DNA of 64,000 nucleotides. Source: Monomorium pharaonis (Eukaryota > Arthropoda > Insecta > Hymenoptera > Formicidae). A model generated the notes under the pieces. That model searched no databases, had not been told where the DNA came from, and saw only the letters and a list, made by a program, of their open reading frames with translations. Both the position numbers and the translations under genes were made by a program. The stretch is from contig NC_050473.1 of the NCBI RefSeq assembly GCF_013373865.1, positions 18,391,597-18,455,596 of the forward strand, read 5' to 3'. Below, in pieces: positions 1-11,800 of the stretch; position 1 is the stretch's first letter; every line of letters starts with the position of its first letter.

Positions 1-2470
1 AAGGTGTATACTAGATGAAAATAGGACAACGTTCAAAGAGTCACAATACATATAAATAATCCCCACTCGAATATCGAATGTCCCCAGTGATATAATACAC
101 TGCAGATCTATGAAACTCTGCCAAGAATTTCTGGTAATTTTGACATTTATACATCAATAAAATTTGCGACTCTTAGTTTTTCTAATTTCGAGAACCGTCA
201 GGATCGTTTTTTTTTAATGGTATCATTTGAAGATATCTGTAGCGTTCATTGCAGAACAATATTCCGTTTACTTAACTTCGAAAATTTTTGTTCTGTATCG
301 ATGCAACGCAGAGCCAACTTTTAAGTCTTCTTGTTTTCTTCCAATTTTGTACTGTAGCGAGAACGAAAAATAATTATTGGCCATTATTTTAGATCACGTG
401 CAATGGTGGTTACAGTGCACATAGAAAGTCACGTGTACGAAGCGAATGGTGCACTTGTACATTAAAATATATTTTATTTTGGTTTTTTCATTTTTAAGGA
501 GGATGATCGCAAATTTCAATCTTTTTATTCATATTTTTGCGTAATTGGTCATAATACATAGCAGTTATTTACAGCGTACAATCCGTTACGTACACCAAAG
601 TTATTTTTCTAATAATAACACAAAACAGAGTACAATATTATTGGTTTGCAGAAATTATCGTATATTTTGAATTAAGATAATTATTAGACCTTTTATGATG
701 TTATATGGAAACTTTAAATACAGAAAACTTTATTTTTTACTCTAATCACATTAGAAAGCAAACCAATGATTATTATGTTGTTCATTTAATTGTTTATTTA
801 TAGGATTTATGTTATTCTTTATGTTACGGAATAATGTTCCTGTCGTTGTGACAACAAATTATTATTCGCAGTACATGACGATGCTTTTTGTTCCTGTATA
901 CGATAGATGCTACTTAAAAAAAATCGTCATATTTGCTTTTTAAATCTACTATATAATTTTGTACTAAAGATTTGCGACATTTGCCGACTCTATACATATA
1001 ATATATATACACATTTATAAATATGAAGAAAAAAAAATATATATATGAAAGTTGTGCGATCGACGTATCGATATTGTACTTGGAAAATAGCCCTCTCCCA
1101 CACACTCATCCCCAGAGACGGGATAGTGGATTTATGGTGAAAGGGTTATATTCCTGAAAAAAAAACCGTAATGATGTACAATATGCAAAATGTTTACAAT
1201 TTTGTGTTATCTATTCGAGATGATAAATATATTATATGCAGTATTTTCTCGAATTTACTAGAAATACAATTATGCAAAAATATTCAGCTGTTATTTTAAA
1301 CATGATATTCAGCACACGTAACACTTGATATCTATCTTGAATATTATATTTTTTTGCATAGAAATTCGAAAATTTACTGTGTATTTTAAATTGTGTACTT
1401 AAACTGGACATGCGATTAATCGTACTTAAATTGTAATCAAACGAAAATAAATAAGTTTAAAAAAATTATTTATAATTTTGAAAGTAACATATTGCATATT
1501 TTGCATTTTTCTACAATGGTTATAATACTGGTTGCTATTGTATACAAATTAAAGTGAAATAAAATGGATTATCTCTTATTATTATTGTATTATTGTTATG
1601 TATATCTTATTTTATTAATCCGAGAATAGTCATGTAATTTTGTTTCGTAAACAATTATCTGTTCTATAATTTATTTGAGATTATGTATATAAATTTATAC
1701 TTAATATTCTTTTTCAAAGTAAGAAATGAATAAGTACGGATTCTTGAGTAATGAAAACTACTAAGCTTTATTTTCTTGTTTCTCGAATGTAAAGAAACCC
1801 TTATGAGATTATATTACTTTTATTTAAAATAACTATTATTTTACACAAAAAATTAGATAACTCCTCAAGGTGTGTGTAGACATTTCTATGGAATAGATAA
1901 GTATCTGTAAATTTTTTTGGTTAATAATTTGAAAATAATTTGAAAATAATAAATTTCAATTATATATCATAACATGATTACATATATTTAAGTGATAACT
2001 TTTATTTTATAATTAAAAAGTATTTACACGAATGTAATATTACGAATATTTGTGCATATTGTAAGTTATTAAAATGGCACATTAAAAAACAATTATCAAA
2101 TTTATAATAATATTGATTGAATGTAATATGTAATGAAAGAAATAGTTAATTTATAGATATTGGAATAATTCTAGTTTGAGTGTATGCAGACATTATATTT
2201 TACGTACACAATAGTTTAAGTTGATAGCGTTAGTGATTTCTGAAAAATTATATCCCAAGTTAAAAAATGTATTTTTCAATTTACACAATCTAAGAACCAA
2301 TAAACATTTAAGAATGCCAAAATTTATAGATATTTACATTTGCACAAGTAGATGTATAAAAGCGTAACAAATCTGTGCATTAGTTTTTTTTTTAATTACT
2401 AAAAATAGGCAAATTTTTTGGGCCTCTTAACTGGAAGACTCCCTTAAAGCGTGTAGGGTCGATACTAACA
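1..2470. other. AT-rich stretch without a recognisable gene
   Basis: The whole stretch is strongly AT-rich and stop codons are dense in all frames. The longest open frames are short and of low complexity. Several AATAAA-like hexamers lie around 1445-1565 on the plus strand, so part of it could be the 3' end of a gene to the left, but no coding exon is visible to support that. No palindromic element or tandem array stood out. Confidence 0.6.
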
Positions 2471-2474
2471 AAGG

Positions 2475-2530
2475 CCAATCTGAATTAGGCTTAATATTAA
2501 TATAAAGCGAACGCTCTGTAAGCGAAACAA
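2475..2530 (+). promoter_or_regulatory. Possible core promoter of the Myb/SANT-like gene
   Basis: A CCAAT box at 2475-2479 is followed by TATAAAG at 2501-2507, about 50 nt before the start codon at 2555. Spacing is plausible for initiation near 2530 and a short leader. Insect promoters often lack these boxes and the region is AT-rich, so chance matches are possible. Confidence 0.35.
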
Positions 2531-2554
2531 TCGAACGCTTGTGCTTGTGGTAAA

Positions 2555-4205
2555 ATGGCATCCACGTCTCTGAAGGTTACTCGCAAAACGTACAGCTTTG
2601 AGGAGCGAAAAATCCTGATATCATTAATAAACAAGCACGAGATTGTCCAGGACAGGAAGTCGGATCCGATCTCCATATGCAAACGAAAATCGGCGTGGTC
2701 GCGAATCGCCGAGGAGTACAATCTGATAGTAGGATCTCGGGGCGCGCGTTCCGTTGTGCAGCTCAGACGTTGCTGGGAGAATATGAAGGCCTGCAAGCGT
2801 AATCGCGAGGAAAAGAAATTCAGGTAATTCAACATTACAGAGCAATTGCAATCAAGCTTGCATTTAACAAAACTTAATAGATATAGTTTGATAATAACTC
2901 ATATCCTGAGTTTTGCTTGTTAAATGGGAGAACGATTAGAGAATAGTAATTTGTGCTTCTTCAGCATAAAAAATTCAGTAAAATAAAATTCTAGGATAAT
3001 AATAAGTATTTGGATATTTTGATCTTTTAGTGACAGTATGAAAGCGATTTGTCAATCGACGAAGGACGAAAAGTGGGTGAGGAGTCAGTGCTGGGAAGGT
3101 ATAAATTGTGGTCAGAACGTGCCGCAAGTGTCGACGTCTAACAGAACTACTGGTTTACCACCGAATGTAGTATTCGAGCCAAAGGATTCGGAACCATTCA
3201 CATTGCAAAGTGTTTGCACCGCCGAATCTCAAAACTGCCCGAAGAAGGAAGTAAATAGCCGCGAAGATACAAATTGTAAATAAGCTTTCTCTAACTTTTT
3301 CCATTTAGTACAGTAATTTTTTAAAGAGAGAAAATTAATTTTTGCAATCACATGAATACATATAATAAAATTAATGAATGATAATTAAATATCAATAAAT
3401 GGAAAGCGTGAGAAATATTCTTACAAATTAAGTAATTTCTAATTTGCACATCGCGTGTTTCATCTTAATTGCAAATTTCCCAAAATTGTGATGTATTTGG
3501 AAACCGGATTCATATTCTGCGTCCAAGAAAATTATTAAAAAATGACTTCTGGTTTTATTTTCTTGTTGAACTATGTAATTGATTTATTACTAATCGGGAT
3601 TTTTAAAATAACTTTATTAAAAAGTGACAGAAATATTTTTTAAATACAATAATTATTTAATGTTGAATATTATGATAAATGAAGAAAGATAATGCTTCGT
3701 AATTTCATGAAAGTAATGAAAACTTCAAGCAATTAAATTTCATTTTACAGCTGACGGTGCATTCGAGCAAATGATCGCCGGTAGGGAGAATAATTGCCAC
3801 GCTAATGCACCACCTCGCGATGCGATGAATGACTATTATGAAAAGAAACGATTATTTGTGAAAAGGAATACCGATTCCCTTACGATTGATCATTCAACGG
3901 ACAACGGTCTTGAAAAAGTCGCGCACCAAGAGAATCACACGAATCCAAGATCGAGCGGCGATACTTTGTGTACTTTGATCTCGCCTCGCATTGTGCAGGA
4001 GCATAATCGCAAGAGGAAGTCTGCGCAACGGGAGGAAGAGCTGCACGTTCTCGCGCTTTCGGAGGCACAGATGAAGGTCGACATCGCTGCCATGTTGAAA
4101 GAGGAGGCGAGGATCAAGCTGGAGGAGGCTCACTATCGCAAGGAGGAGGCCAGGCTCCGAATGCTCCTCTTCACTTACAAACTCGACAGGATTAAAAATG
4201 AGTGA
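2555..4205 (+). CDS. Myb/SANT-like DNA-binding protein with C-terminal coiled coil (3 exons)
   Basis: Exons are 2555-2823, 3031-3275 and 3751-4205. Junctions are GT-AG with phases 2 and 1, and the total is 969 nt, giving 322 residues. Residues 8-90 look like the Myb/SANT-like domain found in fibrinogen silencer-binding protein relatives: a trihelix-type fold with conserved tryptophans (AWSRIAEEYN, then QLRRCWENMKA) and a basic end. Residues 91-245 are polar and look disordered. Residues about 248-322 are rich in E, K, R and L and predict a long helix or coiled coil, probably for dimerisation. The expected role is a nuclear sequence-specific DNA-binding regulator; the target is unknown. Exon 2 uses a weak donor (TT before GTAAAT), chosen because it is the only nearby one that keeps frame with exon 3. 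The gene runs tail to tail with the nompA-like gene. Related proteins are sometimes transposon-derived, but nothing here shows a transposon. Confidence 0.8.
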
Positions 4206-5325
4206 GGGAAGACGGACAGTTTTGTTGGAATAACGTGCGGTGATGTCCATTATTGTAAGTCCGTTATTTTTCTTTATTTTTGTTGCGCTCTGATCCGACG
4301 CACTGGTGCCGATGATGGGCGCTTGTAAGCAAGATAGATCGGTTATATGTAAAAAATATAAACGCTGTTATATGTCTATATAATACCAATTTAATTCTTA
4401 TAAATGCAATATTAGGATATCATAATAAATATGAACCTTCGGATGATTTTACTTGCTAATAATTAATAACTATTGCGTTATGCGATGTTATTTGGCTTGT
4501 GACGAATGTTATGAGAGTTTTGATAAATACATACGCGACGGAGAGCCGACAATATTATGAAAATAGTATAAAAGAAAAGTGTTTCGATGTTGACGTGGTG
4601 TTCGTATGTCTGAATCAGTCAATTTTTTTTTGTTAAAATATAAGAGCACAGAGAACTCGTTTACTCTTTCCAAATTAAAAAAAAATATTAAAAAATACTG
4701 GATCTTTTAGTGCTGATGTTTTTCATGTAATTTTATATACATTTTCATGTTCATCAAATTGCGTGTCGAATATATTTTTGGTCTTGAAACAATAAATTTA
4801 TCATTTTATCTTATTATCGTTAAAATTAAATATATTACGAGTTTTCTTTGCGTCTTATTGCTAGAATGCCCTTGATTATTTGAAACTTAAATTTCTACAT
4901 TAAATTATGAGCTATTTTGCAGTCACTTTTGGAATGTCTTTTGAGGAAAACGATAGATGCCGATTCTGCATCTTTAGGAAATATTTTTATAAAGCAATAT
5001 CCTCTTAGCCTCTTAATTATATTAGTAGATAATATTATATATAAACGTAAATTCTAATTTAGAATAATTATTTCGACAATTAAAATCGATCCGGATTATT
5101 CGGAATTCGTTTGAAGCATCATTGATAAATGCTCGACAGTCCTCAGGCAGGGTGATTGGCAGTGGATTATTGACTAGTGTCAGAACAGATTGTATCGGAT
5201 GCTGATTTGCGGTCGCGGATCGGTAATCGTTAGTCGGTTTCGTGTACTCTCATTAAAGTAAATAAATAAAGCGGGGATCGTTCGCGCTTACGCATTTTCA
5301 GGTTCAATCTCCTCGCGTATTTTGT
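4206..5325. other. Tail-to-tail spacer holding the 3' UTRs of two convergent genes
   Basis: This 1.1 kb holds the 3' ends of the plus-strand Myb/SANT-like gene and of the minus-strand nompA-like gene. No coding potential is visible. A minus-strand AATAAA (TTTATT at 4273-4278) and an ATTAAA variant (4390-4395) could serve the nompA-like transcript, which would make its 3' UTR overlap that of its neighbour. Neither is close to the stop codon, so the true end is unresolved. Confidence 0.55.
4424..4429 (+). promoter_or_regulatory. Polyadenylation signal candidate for the Myb/SANT-like gene
   Basis: A canonical AATAAA lies about 220 nt after the TGA stop at 4203-4205, a normal distance for an insect 3' untranslated region. 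A second AATAAA near 4790 could give a longer form. Confidence 0.5.
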
Positions 5326-5819
5326 CTACATAAAATGAAAGTTGTCGCCGAGGGGCGACTTCGCGGCGTTCGAGCAAGGGGTAACCTCGAAGAGCGAGGG
5401 ATCGGTGTAGATCGGCTCGCTCGGGTCGAAACCGCCACGCCGGCCGGTGGCTAAACCCACAGCACCCTCCAGAGCGTTGGACGACGAGGCGAGACGTTGG
5501 CTGATGGATCTCGAGATCGATCTAAATAAGCATTATCATCTGCGTTACAATCTCCATTGCAAATTAAAGCTACATATGATTTCAAATTGAAATTATTAAA
5601 CGTGGAAGTATAAAATATTTTTTTCCGTTATACATTTTTTAACTTCGAACTACGTGAATATTGTTGATCACTTACGACGCCTGAAACGGTTTCTGAAGAC
5701 CTGCCCTCATGAAAGAAAAGTTGTTGACCCGGCTGCTGTAATGCTCGTCGGAATGGCTGCTACGATTGCAGGTTTTGTCGAGTCTACGATTTTTCATGAT
5801 CACGGAGTAAACGTATTTC
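5326..5819 (-). CDS. nompA: nompA-like exons 18-19: cytoplasmic tail and stop
   Basis: Exons 5819-5676 and 5521-5326 encode residues 1266-1378. The tail starts with basic residues after the membrane helix (YRKYVYSVIMKNRRLDK), continues with polar SSHSDEHYSSR and ends FHFM before TAG at 5328-5326. Phases match on both sides and the last exon is well conserved in codon-like periodicity. No known domain is recognised in the tail. Confidence 0.82.
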
Positions 5820-8800
5820 CTGAAATAATGAATCACTTTAAATTCGTTTAATAGGTGGGAAAAAATAAGACGTAGAAAAAACTATCATTAGATAATAATA
5901 GAGGAGAAGATCAGACTTTGGTTTTGATAGTATTTCTTAAAAACAAAAAGCTAAAACTAAAACTTTGAAATACATAATGTAAACTAGAAAGTGTCTTCTA
6001 TCAGACGTTACAGCGGTTTTTCTAATACCGTTTCACATTTTGTAATAAAACGTTTTCATTACAAAACCTTAATTTGGATATTTCTAACTGTAAAGTTATG
6101 AAATATCTGATTAATTTACTGGGACGTGTTCTTAAATAGTGAACGAGGGTCAAATTTTCAGATACGAAATACAAGTTTTACCTGTAAACGAGCATAGACA
6201 ACAGAACAACGGACGCCAAGAGGACGACGAGGATACCAACTGCGGTAACCAACCCGTAGTACTCGTTCTGCGTTACACAAATATTGTCCAAGGTTTTAGT
6301 TTGTCTCTCGACCACGGTGTCTTCCTCAATATCCATTCTCGAGTCGAGAACCTATCGAAATACAAGTCGCATCGCATTATCGCCCGCGGAGAAGGAGACA
6401 ACATCTTTCCTCCGGAAAGGAGATCTGTACCTCTATCATCTCCCTGACGTGCTCTTCCTCCTCCTCGTCGTCCAGCTCGTTGTCCGCAGCGTCGGTCGCG
6501 TTGAGGATCGTCGTCGCATTGCCGGAGTCGCCGTCCGTCGCCGTTGCCGGCGACACCTCGTCCTCGCTCGGCACCGTGTCGTTCACGTCCCTACGCCGCC
6601 TGCCGAAGGACGGCTCGCTTCTGCCGGTACCGCCGGAGCAGTACGCCGGCTGGCAGCCGTCCCGGCACGTCCGCACGTTCGCCTCGAACACCAGGAAATT
6701 CGATTCGGGTATTTTGAAGGCGTTGAAACGGGCCTCGAGGCTGTCCCCCTCGCGAATGCGATCCAATCCCGGAAACACGTAGTTGTCCACCGGGCACCTG
6801 CCGGAAAATTCCCGTTTTGATCACGCGGCTTTCAATCACACGAACGATATAATGGATAATTAAATTTAGCTGTTTTATTTAATTATTAAATACTCTTGAA
6901 CGTTTCGAGAACGATCAGGTTGTAAAGATAATAGAGCAGTAATATTACACTGTCTTCAAGACAGACGATGGTATTAATATTTCTGTTTTATTATTAGGAG
7001 ACTCGACGTTTCTTTACCCGTATCGGTCGATGAGTTGAACACTTCTGCCAGAGTAAGGATCTCTTGCGATAACGTTGGTAGCAAATATATCCGTTACGTA
7101 ATTGTACCTGTGAGAAAAGATGATCGAGAGATTAGGATTTATGAATGCGATTATTATCGTTGATGAATTTTAAATACGGAGCTCTCTATCGTTTGTGACG
7201 TGCCAAAGATTAATTTTGCAGCCGGCGGAATTGAATCGAACATGAATATGTAACTGTTATTTCCCCTCAGACGGGGAATACCGTTCAAAATATAATTTTA
7301 CAGTTCCATTAATTAATTGAAAGATGTACGAATAGAGATTACCCGTCCTGAGCCTCGAGTCTGAAGGTGAGCGGGTCGCCGACGGCGATGGTCGTCGTAG
7401 GTCTACCCTGATAGAGAATCATCAGGCGCACTCTGGAGCTCAGGGTGTTTTCCGCTGGGAGATACTCGATGGGAATGGGAGACCCTGATCTGTACAGTGC
7501 ACGTGCGAGACCCATTAGCGAAATTGGAATTAGAAATTACCGAAATGACGTGGTAAATGGATGTATGAAATGTGATGCTGATATAAAATCGGCATAAATC
7601 AGCGCTCTAGCTAAACTAATTCGCGTTTCTAAATTTCAATTTACTAATTGACACAAATTTGTATCATTTAATCAGATTCTTTTTCGGAAGATGACTCTTG
7701 CGTTATGATTAATAAAAAAGCCAGAACTTTTCGGTGATTAATTTTTTGTCCTTTGCTAAATGTAACGTTAAAGCAATGTAAGAAATTATGTACGATACAA
7801 TGTAACGTAAAGTGGGCAATTGTGCGAAGAACTAAAATGCGTGCGTGATAAAATTGGTGACTGAGTGTGTAATAAAAGAAATTGCACGAGCGTGCTTGCA
7901 CCCATATGTGTACTCGCGTATACAGAGCTTTTTAACTCTGTTCACAGAGTTTAACTTGCCGAGCGTTATACGTGGATCTGGTATTAACATACGAAATTAA
8001 TGAGCGAGGGGAGGGCCTAAAATAACATTGGAGCACGTAATGCTGTAATATTTGATCGGCGCATATACGAATGGAAAATGAGACTCGCTTATGTGTCTGA
8101 AAAATTATCCTCCGTCATAAAAGATTCCTGTGAAAACACAATTGGATAAGATCGTAAAACCGCAACGAGGGATGTCATCGGTTAGGCTTAAAGACTCTTT
8201 TTTTTTTCTTTCTCTCTCTCGATATGGCTTTATTTACAGAATTCAGAATGTCTCCCGGAGTACCTGTATGGCACTTTTCAATTTATCGTTTAAGAAAATC
8301 GTTAAAAATCGTATTCTCGGTGCAAGACACGATCTCTCGATCGATATGACCTGGCATACCCGGCACCGATGTAGCCGGATGTGACGACAGCTTCGCCGGG
8401 CCCCCGGAACATGCACGTCAGGTTGAACCGTTTGTCCCGGCCGGTCTGCACGTAGTCCGAAAACTGCACCACCACGATGTTCGTCATCGTGTCGCCGTAC
8501 TGCAAACATTCGCAAACGTCAAAGCTTTCATTCCCGGTAAATCAAACTAAAAATTGTATAGCTCTTATGTAACAGTTAGAGGAACACGGTTTTCCTAGAG
8601 GAATACAGTTTCATATATATATATCGTAGATTTTGTATGTTAAACAAATATTGTCATCAAGTGTGATAGTTCCATGTACGAAAAAGAAAAATTTTTTTCA
8701 TATAAACTCGACCGTTTTCTTCCAGACTTTAATTCTGTAAAAGACTTCTGCAATTCTGTAAAGCCAATTAAAAGATTAGTTCATAGAAAGAAATGTGGGC

Positions 8801-11800
8801 AAAACAAACGGCTTTAGGATCTCTTTAATGAAAAAAAAAAAAAACTTTTTAATCAGACGAAATAGCCTTGATATTCAGTATCTAATTAAAAGTTACCGTG
8901 GAACGGAATTTTCCACGTCACGCGATTTACATGAGGGCTTCGGTGCGGCGGTGAAAGAGTTTTTTGTAAGCTTTAAATTAAATCGGAGATTACTTCGGCG
9001 GATCAAGCTTGTTAGGGTTGAAATTGTCTTACCCGCTGCGTGCCGCACTCGGGGTATCCCTGGGGCCCGCTGATGCGGAGCACGTTCACGGTCCCGCCGC
9101 TGCCGCGGAAGAAGCACCGGTCATAGTATCCGTACGTGTAAATTCGCCCGATGAATCCCTCCGGCGTCCTCAGAGTAAACTCCATTCCGTCCTCGCTGCA
9201 GACCTGACTCACTGGAAGCGTGAAACGGATATCGTAATTTCGCCGTGGCGTCCACGTGGCGTTTCCGGGAAAGTCGGGAAGGTGCGGGGGTTAATTAAAT
9301 GGCCAATAAGAGCAATTATCCGAGGAGGTTTGCTCCAAGGGCGGTAATTAAGCTCACACGAATTAGAAACGTAAAGTTAATTGTGTTAATCGTAAGATAG
9401 GTCGGCGCTAAAAATTGTCAGTCGTATACATTGCTTCTCTTGCGTTGTAAAAATATGCCGTCGATTCTCGAACAGAAAAATTTATTCTCATGCTAAGAAA
9501 AACGGTTTTCCATTTTAATTTGTTTCTTTTAATCAAAAGATATTTTTGCAAAAAATATCTTCTCGATGAATAGTCTTAATATACACTCATTTACTTGAAA
9601 TAAACTTCTATGTACAAAGAGATAAATGCGTACTTAACTTCATCACTTATTTTAAATAATTCGTAAGTTTATATATATCCGCAAATCTATTATAAGTTTG
9701 TCTTAACTAAGAAATTTATTGAGATATATTTTGAATCCTAGTAATTTAATACTTCAATTAAGAAATGTTAAAACAATAATTCGGTTACTTATTACTTTGA
9801 CTGTTCTTCAATTCAATTTTAAAATATTCTTTGAGTATAAATTATTCTCAAATTTGTGATACCTTAAGAATGTTATCAAGAAAATATTGTAGATAACCGT
9901 TACTTATTACAAGGAAAAAAGTAAATTGAGTAATAGCTTTTCTTGGCGGTAGAATAAATATTTTTCTGTGTGTGAGCATTGTGCGTAAAATGTGCATTTT
10001 TAAATTCATGGTGTTGAATTATACCCAATTTGAGTGAGTTTTAATTTTACTTCTTTTACAGATCACCTTTGTTCCTGCTTGTATTTAATTTAACTGAAAC
10101 AGTGAAGTTGAACAATTCAACTTGAGAAAGGCTAAATTGGACTCGGGTTTAATCTATTATTTACCAGTGTATCCATGTTAATATGGACACTGTTTACTTT
10201 GAAACTAAGCGATTCGACCACAGAAATTACACACGGAAGCTAAGGCAACGTGCTATTTAACTTCGGGAATTGATTTCATTCTTTAATATTTAACAATGCG
10301 TGCGACGTGCGAGAAGGTGAAGAAATATCATAGATAAAAGAGAAACAGTATTAGAGATTTATTTCGTGAGTAAAGGTGAGATTGTGTGACAACGGTGCAA
10401 AACTATGTCTACAATAACGTGCGTAAATTCATTAATGCAGCTTAATATTAAAAGTGTAATTATCTCAGCTCATAGATCGAATGCCGAACAAATTTCTGTC
10501 TTTGATGCATTTCAACTATTCCGTGTAGAGAATATTTCATCCGGATATTTCGTCCCTATTGCATACGCCTTTCATCCTAATTCGTGAACGCGTGTCCCGT
10601 GCATCTCCCAGCTTTCGTGCTCTCTCTCTTTCGGGCGCTTCTCGCGAACGGTGCGGCCGCTTACCGTCCAGACATTCCCCGTCCGCGCCCTGGCGGCCGT
10701 TGTTCCTCTCGTAGAAGTCGTAATCGGAGCCCGAGTCGTAATAAACCGGATTGCCCATGTCCATGTCCCTTGAGTCCCGGTCGCTGAGCTCGCAGTTGTC
10801 CCTCTCGGCCCCGTAAGGCGCGGCGTACGGCCGGTAGTTGAAGGACCTGCAAATGACGTCGGGAATTTGTGAGCATCGTCCGATCGATTGCGCAAACAAA
10901 CGTGCCGTCGGATCATTTCCTAATTCAATTTTCGGGCTCGCCGGGTCACAGGCATCTTCTGAATTAACCGTCGAAATTCTATAATAAATATTAGTTGCAG
11001 CTACACCGAATGTACCTCCTACCTTGCGTCTTTTATCTTTTTCGTATTTTCGCATATTATTGACGTATGACAACCGAATTCAAATTTTATCTTTTTATAT
11101 TAACTTGGTTCTCTCTGAGATTTCGCAATAGTTAGGAAAGCGTTTCTACGCCCTGCTAATAATTACAATCGCGCCGCTATAATAAAATGTGCTGCTGAAG
11201 TCGATCATTGTCCGTGGTAAAAAAATTTGTTTACAACTTTTCAGATTTTCTGTTTAATTTTTAGAAAATCTCTCAAATTTTTTGTACGAAATTGAAACAC
11301 TTTTTAGAAACGTTGGAAAAGTCTACATTTTTTTTCTAGAATTCTTCATGCGCATGAATTCTGAAATATCCTAAGATCTCTAAAATTTCTTGTTCTAACA
11401 TTTCTGATCTGAAATCTTGTGAAATCTGAAAAGGTTTGAGAAATCTGAGAAATCTTGTTGGAATATTTGATGTAGATTTTCTCGATATTTCTAAAAGTGT
11501 TTCAATTCGTATAAAGGTGCTTGAGAAAAATCTTCACCAGCAGAGGCAGCAGCTCTGCTGTTAAATTTAAATTGATTTGAAGATTAAGAGATTTTTTTCA
11601 AATTTCCTCTAAATTGTTTATTCATCCAAAAATAGAGAAAAAAAAACTTTATCTGTACCAAACGTATCTTTCGAATTAAATGCTTGCCGAGAAGCTCACT
11701 GCTTTCCGACCTGAATTAAAATCACCACCGTTCGAAATTGTAATTACTTTGTCTAATGTCTTCAAGTTCGACCGTTATTGTTACCTGCAAACGAAGTCTC

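Noticed and set aside
5654..5851. 65-residue plus-strand ORF with a Met start
   Set aside because: It is antisense to coding exon 18 of the nompA-like gene, which fits the frame, splice sites and protein much better.
6284..6820. 178-residue plus-strand ORF over the ZP exons
   Set aside because: It is a shadow of the minus-strand exons 16-17, rich in Arg and Val because of codon composition on the other strand.
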